In this document: positions 34,756 to 42,987 of the stretch, piece after piece | Position numbering within the stretch: the first letter of the stretch is position 1 | Layout: each line of letters begins with the position of its first letter | From: an uncultured bacterium | GTDB lineage: Bacteria > Verrucomicrobiota > Verrucomicrobiia > Opitutales > Intestinicryptomonadaceae | Assembly: GCA_905214995.1 (NCBI GenBank) | Contig: CAJMOT010000003.1 | Coordinates: forward strand, 1 to 52,829 | DNA: 52,829 bases | Direction: 5' to 3' | The notes under the pieces: model-generated | The model's input: the letters and a program-made list of their open reading frames with translations, nothing else | The model's database searches: none | Told to the model about the DNA's origin: nothing | Translations under genes and position numbers: made by a program

Positions 34756-34796
34756 CGCCCCTGTAACAGGCAGAACGAACTCCCTCCACAGGGGCG
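34756..34796 (+). terminator. Probable operon terminator
   Basis: CGCCCCTGT (34756-34764) and ACAGGGGCG (34788-34796) form a perfect 9-bp stem with a 23-nt loop, followed by TTTAT, 11 nt after the GT2 stop. The loop is long for an intrinsic terminator and the T-run short, so efficiency is uncertain. It also marks the boundary between GC-rich core DNA and the AT-richer island. Confidence 0.6.
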
Positions 34797-35206
34797 TTTA
34801 TCCAAACTGCCGCGGCAAAACAGTCCAGTACGCGCGCCGTCAGGCGAACTGCGCATCATACGGCGCCGCAAACGCTATATTGCACGGCGCGCCGTTTCCG
34901 CCGAATTTCGCGCAAGGAAAATTTGAGAATTCTTGCGCATATATGCGCATTATGAAATGTTGAAGCGCCAGTGAAAACCATGTATTTTTGCGTATTTTTA
35001 CGATAAAACCCTTGCCAAAATCTGACCAATCATTTTGATGATTTTGTACTCTGATTTTCACTTGCAAGCCCTCCCATATTTATACTTCCAGTGGGCGATT
35101 GCAGTGCTTGTCGAGCTGTACAATTTGCCTCCTGCGCGGGAGCTGTCCGTGTCATTGAGAATCTGCAAAATCACTTCATCGCGCCCCATAACGCCTAAGA
35201 TACTTC
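34797..35206. other. Island edge, no intact gene
   Basis: About 410 bp of increasingly AT-rich sequence. Only short readings are seen. One minus-strand stretch (about 35040-35200, translating to GVMGRDEVILQILNDTDSS) looks faintly protein-like and may belong to the decayed ORF next to it. Confidence 0.4.
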
Positions 35207-35561
35207 TTAGCCCTCAATTTTCGATAACTGTTCAAGCAAGCCGTAAACCCAATTCTGCTTGCGAATAGTCTGCTTGGAAATTTCAAGTTTAGCAGAACGC
35301 TTTGGCCAAACATCTCGTCCCAGATTTTGTTGGGAATGCGCTGATGATTGTTGTGCTTGTCGTCGGAAAAATATCCGTCTACTCAGTAAAATCTCTCAAG
35401 TGGATTTAAATGCCTGTATGTCGGAAGCGCAATTCCGACCTTTGAAACAAAATCCTTCTGGCTAATGTTACGCCCCAAACACATGGCGTAAACATTCCCC
35501 GCCACAACCTTTATAGTCTCCAAACCGTAGAGTTTCGATTGCGCATAACAGATAATATATT
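35207..35561 (-). pseudogene. Decayed ORF with an HTH-like segment
   Basis: Read on the minus strand, one frame gives a protein-like stretch containing VYAMCLGRNISQKDFVSKVGI, which resembles an XRE-type helix-turn-helix. An in-frame TGA follows at 35383-35385; the same frame continues (VDGYFSDDKHNNHQRIPNKI). A frameshift near 35300 then moves the protein-like reading to AKLEISKQTIRKQNWVYGLL, ending at TAA 35207. I do not recognise the family. It is a relic: at least one stop and one frameshift. Confidence 0.45.
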
Positions 35562-35606
35562 ATCCCACATTTGCCTTTTAGGTTATGTAAATAACGATAT
35601 ATTATC
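35551..35606. promoter_or_regulatory. Palindromic operator-like sites
   Basis: GATAATATATTATC (35551-35564) is a perfect 14-bp palindrome; GATATATTATC at 35596-35606 is a near copy, about 45 bp away. They lie at the 5' edge of the decayed HTH ORF, as an autoregulatory operator would. Their AT-only core could also be chance in this AT-rich stretch. Confidence 0.4.
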
Positions 35607-35653
35607 AATAAAAGATCAAGGGGGTTTTATATATGAAAGGTTCGAGAATTTGG

Positions 35654-36301
35654 CTATTGACCACATTCCGTCTCTTTCCTGAGGTCGTCTAAAATTTTAC
35701 CGTTATAGGAAAAGAATTTTGCACCCTGATACGCATTCGACGTATTACGCCTGTCGGCGGGCATGAAAGTTCCGACGAACGGCGAAAGCTTGTAAATGCG
35801 CCCGTCGTATTCAACAGTATCGTCGCTTGCAACCGTAACAACCGTTCCGGTCGGGGTGAAAGTGATTTTTTCGCCGATTTTTATGCCGACCATACTGAAT
35901 TTGAACCTTCCGCGCCTTGCATGCGGGCATTCGTCGGAATTGACGTCTACCGACTCCGAATTTTCTTTTTTGTATTCGATAAGCTCGGCGTCCTCTATCG
36001 CTAAGGCTATGTCTTTGAAAATATCGAACGCAACCTGCGGCGGAACGTTGAAAAACTCGCGATTCTGGCGTATGCGCAAATCCGTCAAACGGTCTATCGT
36101 TTTGTGGACGAGCTTTTCAACCTCGTTGAATTTTGAAGTTTTTATCGCGGCATAAATTTCGAACGGAAGCGGAACTGCAGTGTTGTCAAGTTCCTTTGAA
36201 CGCACATCGACAGGACGCGCAGACTTCCCGATCTTCACCCAATCTTCCTTAAAACTCGGATTGGTTAAAATGTATACATACCCGACTTTTCTTTCTGCCA
36301 T
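35654..36301 (-). CDS. GIY-YIG (T5orf172-like) nuclease-domain protein
   Basis: 215 aa. The N-terminal domain (about 5-115) begins VGYVYILTNPSFKEDWVKIGKS, the GIY-YIG pattern with Y-V-Y and the IGKS turn, and continues to LRIRQNREFFNVPP, typical of the T5orf172/MUG113 subgroup. A separate C-terminal domain (about 130-215) is a small beta-rich module (GEKITFTPTGTVVTVASDD..YDGRIYKLSPF) like the DUF4357-type additions seen on such proteins. It lies 28 bp after hsdR on the same strand, as an operon tail gene, and may add a second nuclease to the defence system. Confidence 0.75.
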   Translation of the reverse strand: MAERKVGYVYILTNPSFKEDWVKIGKSARPVDVRSKELDNTAVPLPFEIYAAIKTSKFNEVEKLVHKTIDRLTDLRIRQNREFFNVPPQVAFDIFKDIALAIEDAELIEYKKENSESVDVNSDECPHARRGRFKFSMVGIKIGEKITFTPTGTVVTVASDDTVEYDGRIYKLSPFVGTFMPADRRNTSNAYQGAKFFSYNGKILDDLRKETECGQ

Positions 36302-36329
36302 ATTTTGTCCGTTTTAGTTGTTCTGATTT

Positions 36330-39300
36330 CTATGCGCTTTCCTGCTCCGTCATATCGTTGTTGTCCGTCCACATCTCGCACTGGGCAATAACGATATTTA
36401 GGGCTTCTTCCTGCCCTTCGGGCGGATATTTATATTTTTTCAAAAGCCGTTTTACAAGAAGTCGCATACGTGCCCTTGCGGTTTGTTTCTTCTGCCAATC
36501 TATAGTTTTATTTTTTCGCAGTGCTTCCGTCAATTCCTTTGTAATAGCGACGAGTTGTTCGTTCGAGTAGAAGTCTTTTACCGCTTGCGGCTTGGCAAGC
36601 GCGTCATAAAAGGCGCTTTCTTCTGTGGTCAGACCTAATGCATTTCCGTCTTCTTTTGCTTTTACAATCTCCCTTGCCATCTTCAAAAGTTCTTGGATGA
36701 CTTCCTCATTTGTAAGCAAGCCGTTCAGATATGAGCGCATTGTTTTTTGCAAGAGCTCCGAGAACTTTTGAGATTTTACAACATTCGTTCTTTGGTAAAC
36801 CGAGACTTGCTCGGCAATCAACTTCTTCAACAATTCTACGGCCAAATTTTTCTGTTTTAACCATGCGACTTCCACCAAAAACTTCGGATCAAAAATAGAA
36901 AACTCTTCTTTTACATCTGAAAAGAGGTTTACAACGCCTTCGCTTTTTATGCTTTGGCGAAGGAGTTCGTTTATGCGCGCATTTATTTCGCGCAAAGATA
37001 TATAGTTCGGCTTGGAGGTAATGCGCGTAAGTAAAGTTCTTACAGCTTCAAAGAAAGCCGCTTCCATCCTATCGTCAGGGCTTGCGATGCTACGGCAGAG
37101 CGACAGCGCCTGCCTTAGCAGCATGGCCTCTTTTATGTAATTCTTTTTTCGTTCCGGTATTTGGGGATCGGATAGGAAATTTACGCCGTCCATAATGAGC
37201 TGGGCGCGGTCATAATCTTTTGCGGTTTTAAAAGAGGAATAGTCAAAGCCGTGGAATAGATCTCTGCAAACTTCGAGTTTTTCCAAAAAGCGCGGCAAGG
37301 CGGTATCGCTTATATCCATATCTCCGTACCGCTCTTTGTCTCGCGCGGTGTAGTCGTTCATAGCTTTCTTTAACGCAGATGCTATGCCGACGTAATCGAC
37401 GATAAGTCCGCCTTCCTTATCTTTGAACACCCTATTTACGCGCGCAATGGCCTGCATTAGGTTGTGCCCCTCCATGGGCTTATAAACATACATTGTGGCA
37501 AGCGACGGCACGTCGAAGCCCGTAAGCCACATATCGACAACAATCGCAATTTTTAGCGGGGAATCGTTATCTTTAAACTTCCGCGCCAATTCCTCTTTAT
37601 CCGATTTCTTGCCTGTTATCTCGCCCCATTCTTTTGGGTCGTTGTTGGAGGAAGTCATAACAAGCGCTATTTTCTCATTCCAGTTTGGCCTTAGAGCGAG
37701 AATTTTTTTGTATATCTTCATCGCGATTTCGCGCGAATAGGCAACTATCATAGCTTTGCCTGTCAGTATATTTGCGCGGTTTTGCTCGTAGTGGATTACG
37801 ATGTCGCGGCATAGGGCGTCTATGGTTTGTTCGGCGCCGAGAATGCTGTCCATGCGGCTTAGCTCTTTTTTGCTCTTTTCTACGGAGTAGTCTTCCACGA
37901 TTTTCGCCAATTTGTCGTATTCGCGGTCGATTCTATCCATCAAGGACTTATCAAGCTTTAAGCGCACTACGCGGCTTTCGTAATAGACGGGCCTTGTCGC
38001 GCCGTCCTCCACAGCCTGCGTCATATCGTAAATATCTATGTAGTCGCCGAATACTTCGCGGGTGTTTCTGTCTTTTTGCGAGATCGGCGTTCCGGTAAAT
38101 CCAATGTAAGTGGCGTTTGGAAGATTCCGCCTTATCAAGATTTCCGTGCTTATTTTTACCTCTCCGCTCTTGGGGTCTATGCGCTCTATCTCGTAGTGCC
38201 CCCTGTGGGCTTCGTCCGCCATAACGATAATATCTTTGCGCTCCGACAGAGGCTCTTCAGACTCCGTGAACTTTTGCATTGTCGTAAAGATAATGCCGTT
38301 TGCCTCGCGGTTTTTGAGAAGCTCCTTTAAGTCCTGCCTGCTTGCGGCCTGTTGCGGAGTTTGCCTTAGAAAGGCGCTGCACTTTGCAAATTGGCCAAAG
38401 AGCTGATCGTCCAAATCGTTTCTGTCGGTAATTACCACGATGGTGGATCTTTTAAGATTTTGGCGCAACAGGTTTGCGTAAAAGACCATTGATAGCGACT
38501 TCCCGCTTCCCTGCGTGTGCCAGAATACGCCCGCCTTGCCGTTTGAGTCCACGGCGCGCAGGGTCGATTCCAGCGCCCTGTTTACCGCAAAATACTGGTG
38601 ATATGCCGCCAATATTTTGATCAAACTCCTGTCGCCTCTTAAAAAACATATAAAGTTTCTTATTACATCCAAGAACCTGCGCCGCTCGAATATGCCCGCA
38701 AAGAAGGTTTTGTAGTCGGCAAATTTTGTAGTCTCGTAAGAGCCGTCAACGCTCTCCCAAGCCATATAGCGGTCTTCGGAAGCCGTGATTGTGCCGGCTT
38801 TAGTTTCCGCCATATCGCTCATGACGCAAAAGGCGTTGTAGGCAAATATTGAGGGAATCTCGCGCATATAGTTTTGCAGCTGCCTGTAAGCTGCGGACGC
38901 GTCGGTCTCTTCGCGCGAAGGCGATTTAAGCTCTATAATTACAAGCGGAATTCCGTTTAAAAATACGATAATATCCGCCCGCTTTTCCGAATGTTCTACA
39001 AAGGTCCATTGGTTTGAAACAATAAAGCTGTTGTTTTCTATATTGTCGTAGTCAACGAGGTTTACCTTGTCGTACTTTTGCTCGTTATTTAGCCTGTAAG
39101 AGACTTCGACGCCGTTTTGAAGATAGTCGCAAAATACGGAGTTTTTGATTTCAAGCTGATTGCTTTCAAAATTTCTTATTTTGTAAATCGCCTCGTCAAT
39201 GGCTTCAATAGGCAGATTCGGATTTATAGCACAGAGCGAGAGGCGCAATTTTGAATCAAAGAGCGGGTCTGAATAATCGCGCTCTACACTTGGGCCATAG

Positions 39301-39371
39301 ACATATTCATATCCCAACTTTTCAAACAGCTGCAAAATCGCATTCTCGTAATTCTCTTCTGTGTACGACAT
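36330..39371 (-). CDS. hsdR: Type I restriction enzyme R subunit
   Basis: 1013 aa, full length. The PD-(D/E)xK nuclease is at about 130-150: Asp133 in RADIIVF, Glu147-x-Lys149 in IELKSP. The SF2 translocase has Walker A TQGSGKS at 286-292, DEAH at 386-389, FTGTP at 425-429, and the later helicase part DMWLTGFDVPSL..QAIARVNRVF. A helical C-terminal region binds the methylase. It cleaves unmodified DNA after ATP-driven translocation. It is separated from hsdS by the OLD-like gene, which is not the usual hsd order. Confidence 0.95.
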   Translation of the reverse strand: MSYTEENYENAILQLFEKLGYEYVYGPSVERDYSDPLFDSKLRLSLCAINPNLPIEAIDEAIYKIRNFESNQLEIKNSVFCDYLQNGVEVSYRLNNEQKYDKVNLVDYDNIENNSFIVSNQWTFVEHSEKRADIIVFLNGIPLVIIELKSPSREETDASAAYRQLQNYMREIPSIFAYNAFCVMSDMAETKAGTITASEDRYMAWESVDGSYETTKFADYKTFFAGIFERRRFLDVIRNFICFLRGDRSLIKILAAYHQYFAVNRALESTLRAVDSNGKAGVFWHTQGSGKSLSMVFYANLLRQNLKRSTIVVITDRNDLDDQLFGQFAKCSAFLRQTPQQAASRQDLKELLKNREANGIIFTTMQKFTESEEPLSERKDIIVMADEAHRGHYEIERIDPKSGEVKISTEILIRRNLPNATYIGFTGTPISQKDRNTREVFGDYIDIYDMTQAVEDGATRPVYYESRVVRLKLDKSLMDRIDREYDKLAKIVEDYSVEKSKKELSRMDSILGAEQTIDALCRDIVIHYEQNRANILTGKAMIVAYSREIAMKIYKKILALRPNWNEKIALVMTSSNNDPKEWGEITGKKSDKEELARKFKDNDSPLKIAIVVDMWLTGFDVPSLATMYVYKPMEGHNLMQAIARVNRVFKDKEGGLIVDYVGIASALKKAMNDYTARDKERYGDMDISDTALPRFLEKLEVCRDLFHGFDYSSFKTAKDYDRAQLIMDGVNFLSDPQIPERKKNYIKEAMLLRQALSLCRSIASPDDRMEAAFFEAVRTLLTRITSKPNYISLREINARINELLRQSIKSEGVVNLFSDVKEEFSIFDPKFLVEVAWLKQKNLAVELLKKLIAEQVSVYQRTNVVKSQKFSELLQKTMRSYLNGLLTNEEVIQELLKMAREIVKAKEDGNALGLTTEESAFYDALAKPQAVKDFYSNEQLVAITKELTEALRKNKTIDWQKKQTARARMRLLVKRLLKKYKYPPEGQEEALNIVIAQCEMWTDNNDMTEQESA

Positions 39372-39447
39372 GGTGTTATACCTAACTTAATCACATTTCT
39401 ATCATATGGTACTCAAAAGTTAAGTTTTTTTAATAACTTATTAGATA

Positions 39448-40923
39448 TCAAGATGGTATATCATTAAGAGCACCTTCAATTTCCTCTCTTAATTCAGATA
39501 ATTCTTGTGTGTTTACTTTCAATAATGCTTTGCAAAAAGAGGTTATCACTTCTTTCTCATCGCAAGCTATTTTTTCAGAAATTCTGTAGAATATTTCATG
39601 ACAATCTGAAGTAGAATTCGCCATCTCAAGCAATCTGCGCACTTCTTGTTCGTTTTGGGATAAAAAATCAGATAAGCATGTAATTCCATCTTGGTTATTC
39701 AAAGAATTAATTATCCATTTCTCTGGTGGAATACCTCCTGGTAATCTGGTATATTTAAAAGTTTCATTTCCTTTATACTGTTCAATCTCCGAATCTGTAA
39801 CATCCCCATCCCAAATTATCATGTAAGATCTTGGATCACCATTTAATTCATGAAATTTTGCTGCCTTTACTAGTTCTGTCTTTGAGCCGATTCCTGTACA
39901 TACAATTCTGTTTTGAATTCCTTTTGCGGAATATCTTATAATACTTTCAGCTACATAATCTTCACAGTAAATAACCATCTCAGCTGTTGGTGATCTTGAC
40001 ATTTTTGATATAGCATATATTGTCGTGGGACTGTTTACTGCTTCAACGGACTCATCCGTTCTATTTATGAGTAATCTAGCATCTCTTGGTAGTGCATCTA
40101 AGAAATCTCTCGAATGCGTTGTTATAAAAAACTGTAATTTTTTGTCTAGCGAAACTTCTTGTATCACACGAGCTAATATCGAGAGTGCCTCTGGATGCAA
40201 TCCCATTTCTATTTCATCTATAATAAATACAGATCCATTTTCAGCCTCTTGTAATTTTGATAAAATATAACATAAAATCCTTTCGCCTATACCCATATTA
40301 TAACAAGAGTATTGGCATGTTTCGTTTCTTTTACACTTAGAAAACAATCCCTTGTATTCACTTATATTTGAGTATGATCTTCCGATTATCTCTCTAAAAT
40401 ATTCTAAAAACTTTTCATCTAACTTATAAAAATCTCCTTCATTCAAGACATCCGCTCTTATATATCGTCTTTCACATGATGGGAGCGTTCTTGATACGGG
40501 CAATATTATAACCTTCTTTTTAGGTCTTCTGTCATAATGCATCCATTTTTTCGAACCCTTGTGCACAGAAATTGCTTCAATTGGTTTTCCCATAATTTTG
40601 CCCTTGTAATACCAAGTCAATCTTGTCCCATCGTTCGAAGGATCAAATTTAGTTCTTTTAAAGAAATCAGAAAAAACTTTTCTGTAATCAACTTCATCAT
40701 GATTAAATGCTAATGCTGCTAATTGCAAAAGTGTTGTTTTCCCAGACCCATTTTTACCACAAAAAGCTGTTATTGGATATTTAAATTCAACCTTGCAATT
40801 TCTTAGTCCCCTTATTGGAGTTCCATCGTCAATGGAAATTTTTTTCAAAAATAGAATTTCAGAATCGCTATTCCATAAATTCTTTAATCTTCTTTCCGTG
40901 TCGTTCAATCTGCTTCCAGGCAT
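39448..40923 (-). CDS. OLD-like ATPase with TOPRIM-like C-terminal region
   Basis: 491 aa, AT-rich gene. The ABC-type ATPase has Walker A GKNGSGKTT at 56-64, signature-like MGIGERILCYIL at 210-221, Walker B VFIIDE at 232-237 with GLHPEA, and switch His in FITTHSRDFLDAL. It is followed by a TOPRIM-like segment: Glu321 (VIYCEDYVAESII), then WDGD with Asp372 and Asp374. This order matches OLD-family nucleases, some of which are anti-phage. It lies between hsdS and hsdR on the same strand (43 bp after hsdS, 76 bp before hsdR). The nuclease activity is inferred. Confidence 0.75.
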   Translation of the reverse strand: MPGSRLNDTERRLKNLWNSDSEILFLKKISIDDGTPIRGLRNCKVEFKYPITAFCGKNGSGKTTLLQLAALAFNHDEVDYRKVFSDFFKRTKFDPSNDGTRLTWYYKGKIMGKPIEAISVHKGSKKWMHYDRRPKKKVIILPVSRTLPSCERRYIRADVLNEGDFYKLDEKFLEYFREIIGRSYSNISEYKGLFSKCKRNETCQYSCYNMGIGERILCYILSKLQEAENGSVFIIDEIEMGLHPEALSILARVIQEVSLDKKLQFFITTHSRDFLDALPRDARLLINRTDESVEAVNSPTTIYAISKMSRSPTAEMVIYCEDYVAESIIRYSAKGIQNRIVCTGIGSKTELVKAAKFHELNGDPRSYMIIWDGDVTDSEIEQYKGNETFKYTRLPGGIPPEKWIINSLNNQDGITCLSDFLSQNEQEVRRLLEMANSTSDCHEIFYRISEKIACDEKEVITSFCKALLKVNTQELSELREEIEGALNDIPS

Positions 40924-40966
40924 AATATTAATAGTTTAAATAATTTTCATCCACTTTATAATATTT

Positions 40967-42118
40967 CTAAGATATCAAAATTTCGCCAGACATTAGCTTG
41001 GGGAGAAGCATATTGCGAAGTTGTACGATATTAACAGACTCAAGCCGATTTTGGATCATTTTGTTAATAATCGGTGACATGATTCTAGAAAGATATAAGT
41101 ACTCTTCTTTAGATGGGATTATGACCTTAGCTTTTTCTAAATCCTCCCTTTTTATATGTCCCATTGTTGTTGCCTTTCCTGATGCTATGTGGATAAATTT
41201 AGTTAAATAATGTTTTGTCCATAAATAGTAAAACCATTTATCATACTTTTTTGAAAATACTTTGAAAAGATGCTGGTTTAACCCACATTTCCCAGCACAC
41301 CATATATTAATAAGAAGAGTCCCAGACCATGAGAAAACTATATCTCCATCATCGATAATAAATTCATTTCCAATTTCTGTAGAACATATATCTGAATCTT
41401 TATCACAATATCCTTGTCTTAATTCTCTTATTTTCAGAACAGGTAAAAATGATATTCCTTTTCCGGGCTTATACTTTTGCATAGATATACCATTTAAATA
41501 GGTTGCGATATCTAATAAATTGCCTATTTTCCACCTCTTGGGCCTTGAACCTCTGAAGGGCTCAAAGTCGATAAACCAAGATTTAAAGATGGCTTGAGCT
41601 TGGGCTTCTAAATTTCGATTTATTTTATTGTTCAGTTCTATCTTGTCATCCAACGCCGACAATATCCCCGCTATCTTTTTCTGTTCATCCAATGGCGGTA
41701 ACGCAACTGAAAATTTCATAATTTGCGATTTATCACCTCTTGGCATTTTTGTTCCCTTTGCCCCTGCCATAACAAAATCAAAAAACGAATCTTGTGATAA
41801 TAGGTAGTACAACCATTTGTCGTTGACTCCTTTATTGGGCGTATAAACTAATACGTCGTTGGAACAGCCCCCTCTTATATCGGCGAACCAGATTTTTTTG
41901 AAATATGGTCTTATATTTGAAACTAAAGTACAACCCTTATTATATTCATAAAAATTTGACTGCTCTGGAATTTTACCCGCAATGATTTTTCCGCCTCTTT
42001 CTTTTAAAAGATTTTCCGTAGAGACATAATTGTGCAAATTTACTTCAGAGATAGGAATCCTGCTTCTTGAATATCCGCAAATATCGCCTAATTTAACTTT
42101 TTGCCAATTATTCTTCAT
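40967..42118 (-). CDS. hsdS: Type I restriction enzyme specificity subunit
   Basis: 383 aa with two target-recognition domains. TRD1 is about 1-140, followed by the conserved helical spacer (LPPLDEQKKIAGILSALDDKIELNNKINRNLEAQAQAIFKSWF). TRD2 is about 195-340, followed by a second helix (IPSKEEYLYLSRIMSPIINKMI..NMLLPKLMSGEILI). The TRDs set a bipartite DNA target. The variable TRD sequence is AT-rich. Overlaps the upstream 2-TM gene by 4 bp. Confidence 0.93.
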   Translation of the reverse strand: MKNNWQKVKLGDICGYSRSRIPISEVNLHNYVSTENLLKERGGKIIAGKIPEQSNFYEYNKGCTLVSNIRPYFKKIWFADIRGGCSNDVLVYTPNKGVNDKWLYYLLSQDSFFDFVMAGAKGTKMPRGDKSQIMKFSVALPPLDEQKKIAGILSALDDKIELNNKINRNLEAQAQAIFKSWFIDFEPFRGSRPKRWKIGNLLDIATYLNGISMQKYKPGKGISFLPVLKIRELRQGYCDKDSDICSTEIGNEFIIDDGDIVFSWSGTLLINIWCAGKCGLNQHLFKVFSKKYDKWFYYLWTKHYLTKFIHIASGKATTMGHIKREDLEKAKVIIPSKEEYLYLSRIMSPIINKMIQNRLESVNIVQLRNMLLPKLMSGEILIS

Positions 42119-42987
42119 TTCTCGTTGTCGATCTTTAATTCGATTATTTCGCTAAGATATTTATCTCTGTTTTCTTTAGAATTTAGTTCCACTTGATCAC
42201 CAAAGTTTTCTTCTATAAAATTTGGAAGGATTTCGATTATAATCTTTGTCTTCCTTATTATTTCCTCTATATAGTGGTATGTGCCTTCAATGTTGCATAA
42301 TACAGCATTCACATAACCTTTTTCTATTTGGATTCGCTTTTCATTGGTGGGAAATCTTCCCGATTTCGTTATAATATCATATTGTTCATTCAAAATTTTC
42401 TGACATTCAAGACATAATTCCTTATCCGTTAGAATCTTTTCATTAAAATTCAAAATTAAGTTATCCCAAGACCTAAGCTTTAAAAGGAGATCCGCATTCT
42501 TCCTCGATAAAAAAGAAATGTCTCTATTGTCAAACTTAGTCACAAGTTTTATAACAGATAATCCTTTATGCTTAGAGAGTAAAGCATAATAATTAGCCCA
42601 ATCAATTACTTGACTTGGGGAGTCTAACATGCCTAAACACTCTTTTAGCCCCTTAATATCATCATAGAAGTATCTTTTTAAATGTACTAAATTTTTGGAA
42701 ACAACAAAAAGATCTGCTAAAATTTCATTTAACTTTTCTATATGTAGCTTTGACTCTCTTTCTCTATCTACTTTGTACGCGCTTAACCACCATATGGCTA
42801 CCGGTATTGCAATAGCGCCTGCGGAACTTACAAGCAGTTGGATCCACTCTATCCAGCGTACATCATTGTCATAGTTTAAGGCTATGAATAACAATGCGCA
42901 CACAAATATGCAACTTCCCGCAAGCCAAAGTAAGCCTCTCAGACATGGGCATGATGATATTTGATCGTTTTCAGATTTCATATCCAA
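42115..42987 (-). CDS. 2-TM protein of unknown function inside the hsd operon
   Basis: 290 aa. Two membrane segments at about 16-37 and 48-69 put both ends in the cytoplasm; the remaining 220 residues are soluble, helical and Lys/Glu-rich (NLVHLKRYFYDDIKGLKECL; IIRKTKIIIEILPNFIEENF). I do not recognise the family. Cysteines cluster before TM1 (SSCPCLRG). It overlaps hsdM by 17 bp and hsdS by 4 bp, so it is translated with the methylase subunits. Its base composition is visibly AT-rich. Several abortive-infection effectors are small membrane proteins with a soluble tail, but no function is shown. Confidence 0.8.
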   Translation of the reverse strand: MDMKSENDQISSCPCLRGLLWLAGSCIFVCALLFIALNYDNDVRWIEWIQLLVSSAGAIAIPVAIWWLSAYKVDRERESKLHIEKLNEILADLFVVSKNLVHLKRYFYDDIKGLKECLGMLDSPSQVIDWANYYALLSKHKGLSVIKLVTKFDNRDISFLSRKNADLLLKLRSWDNLILNFNEKILTDKELCLECQKILNEQYDIITKSGRFPTNEKRIQIEKGYVNAVLCNIEGTYHYIEEIIRKTKIIIEILPNFIEENFGDQVELNSKENRDKYLSEIIELKIDNEK

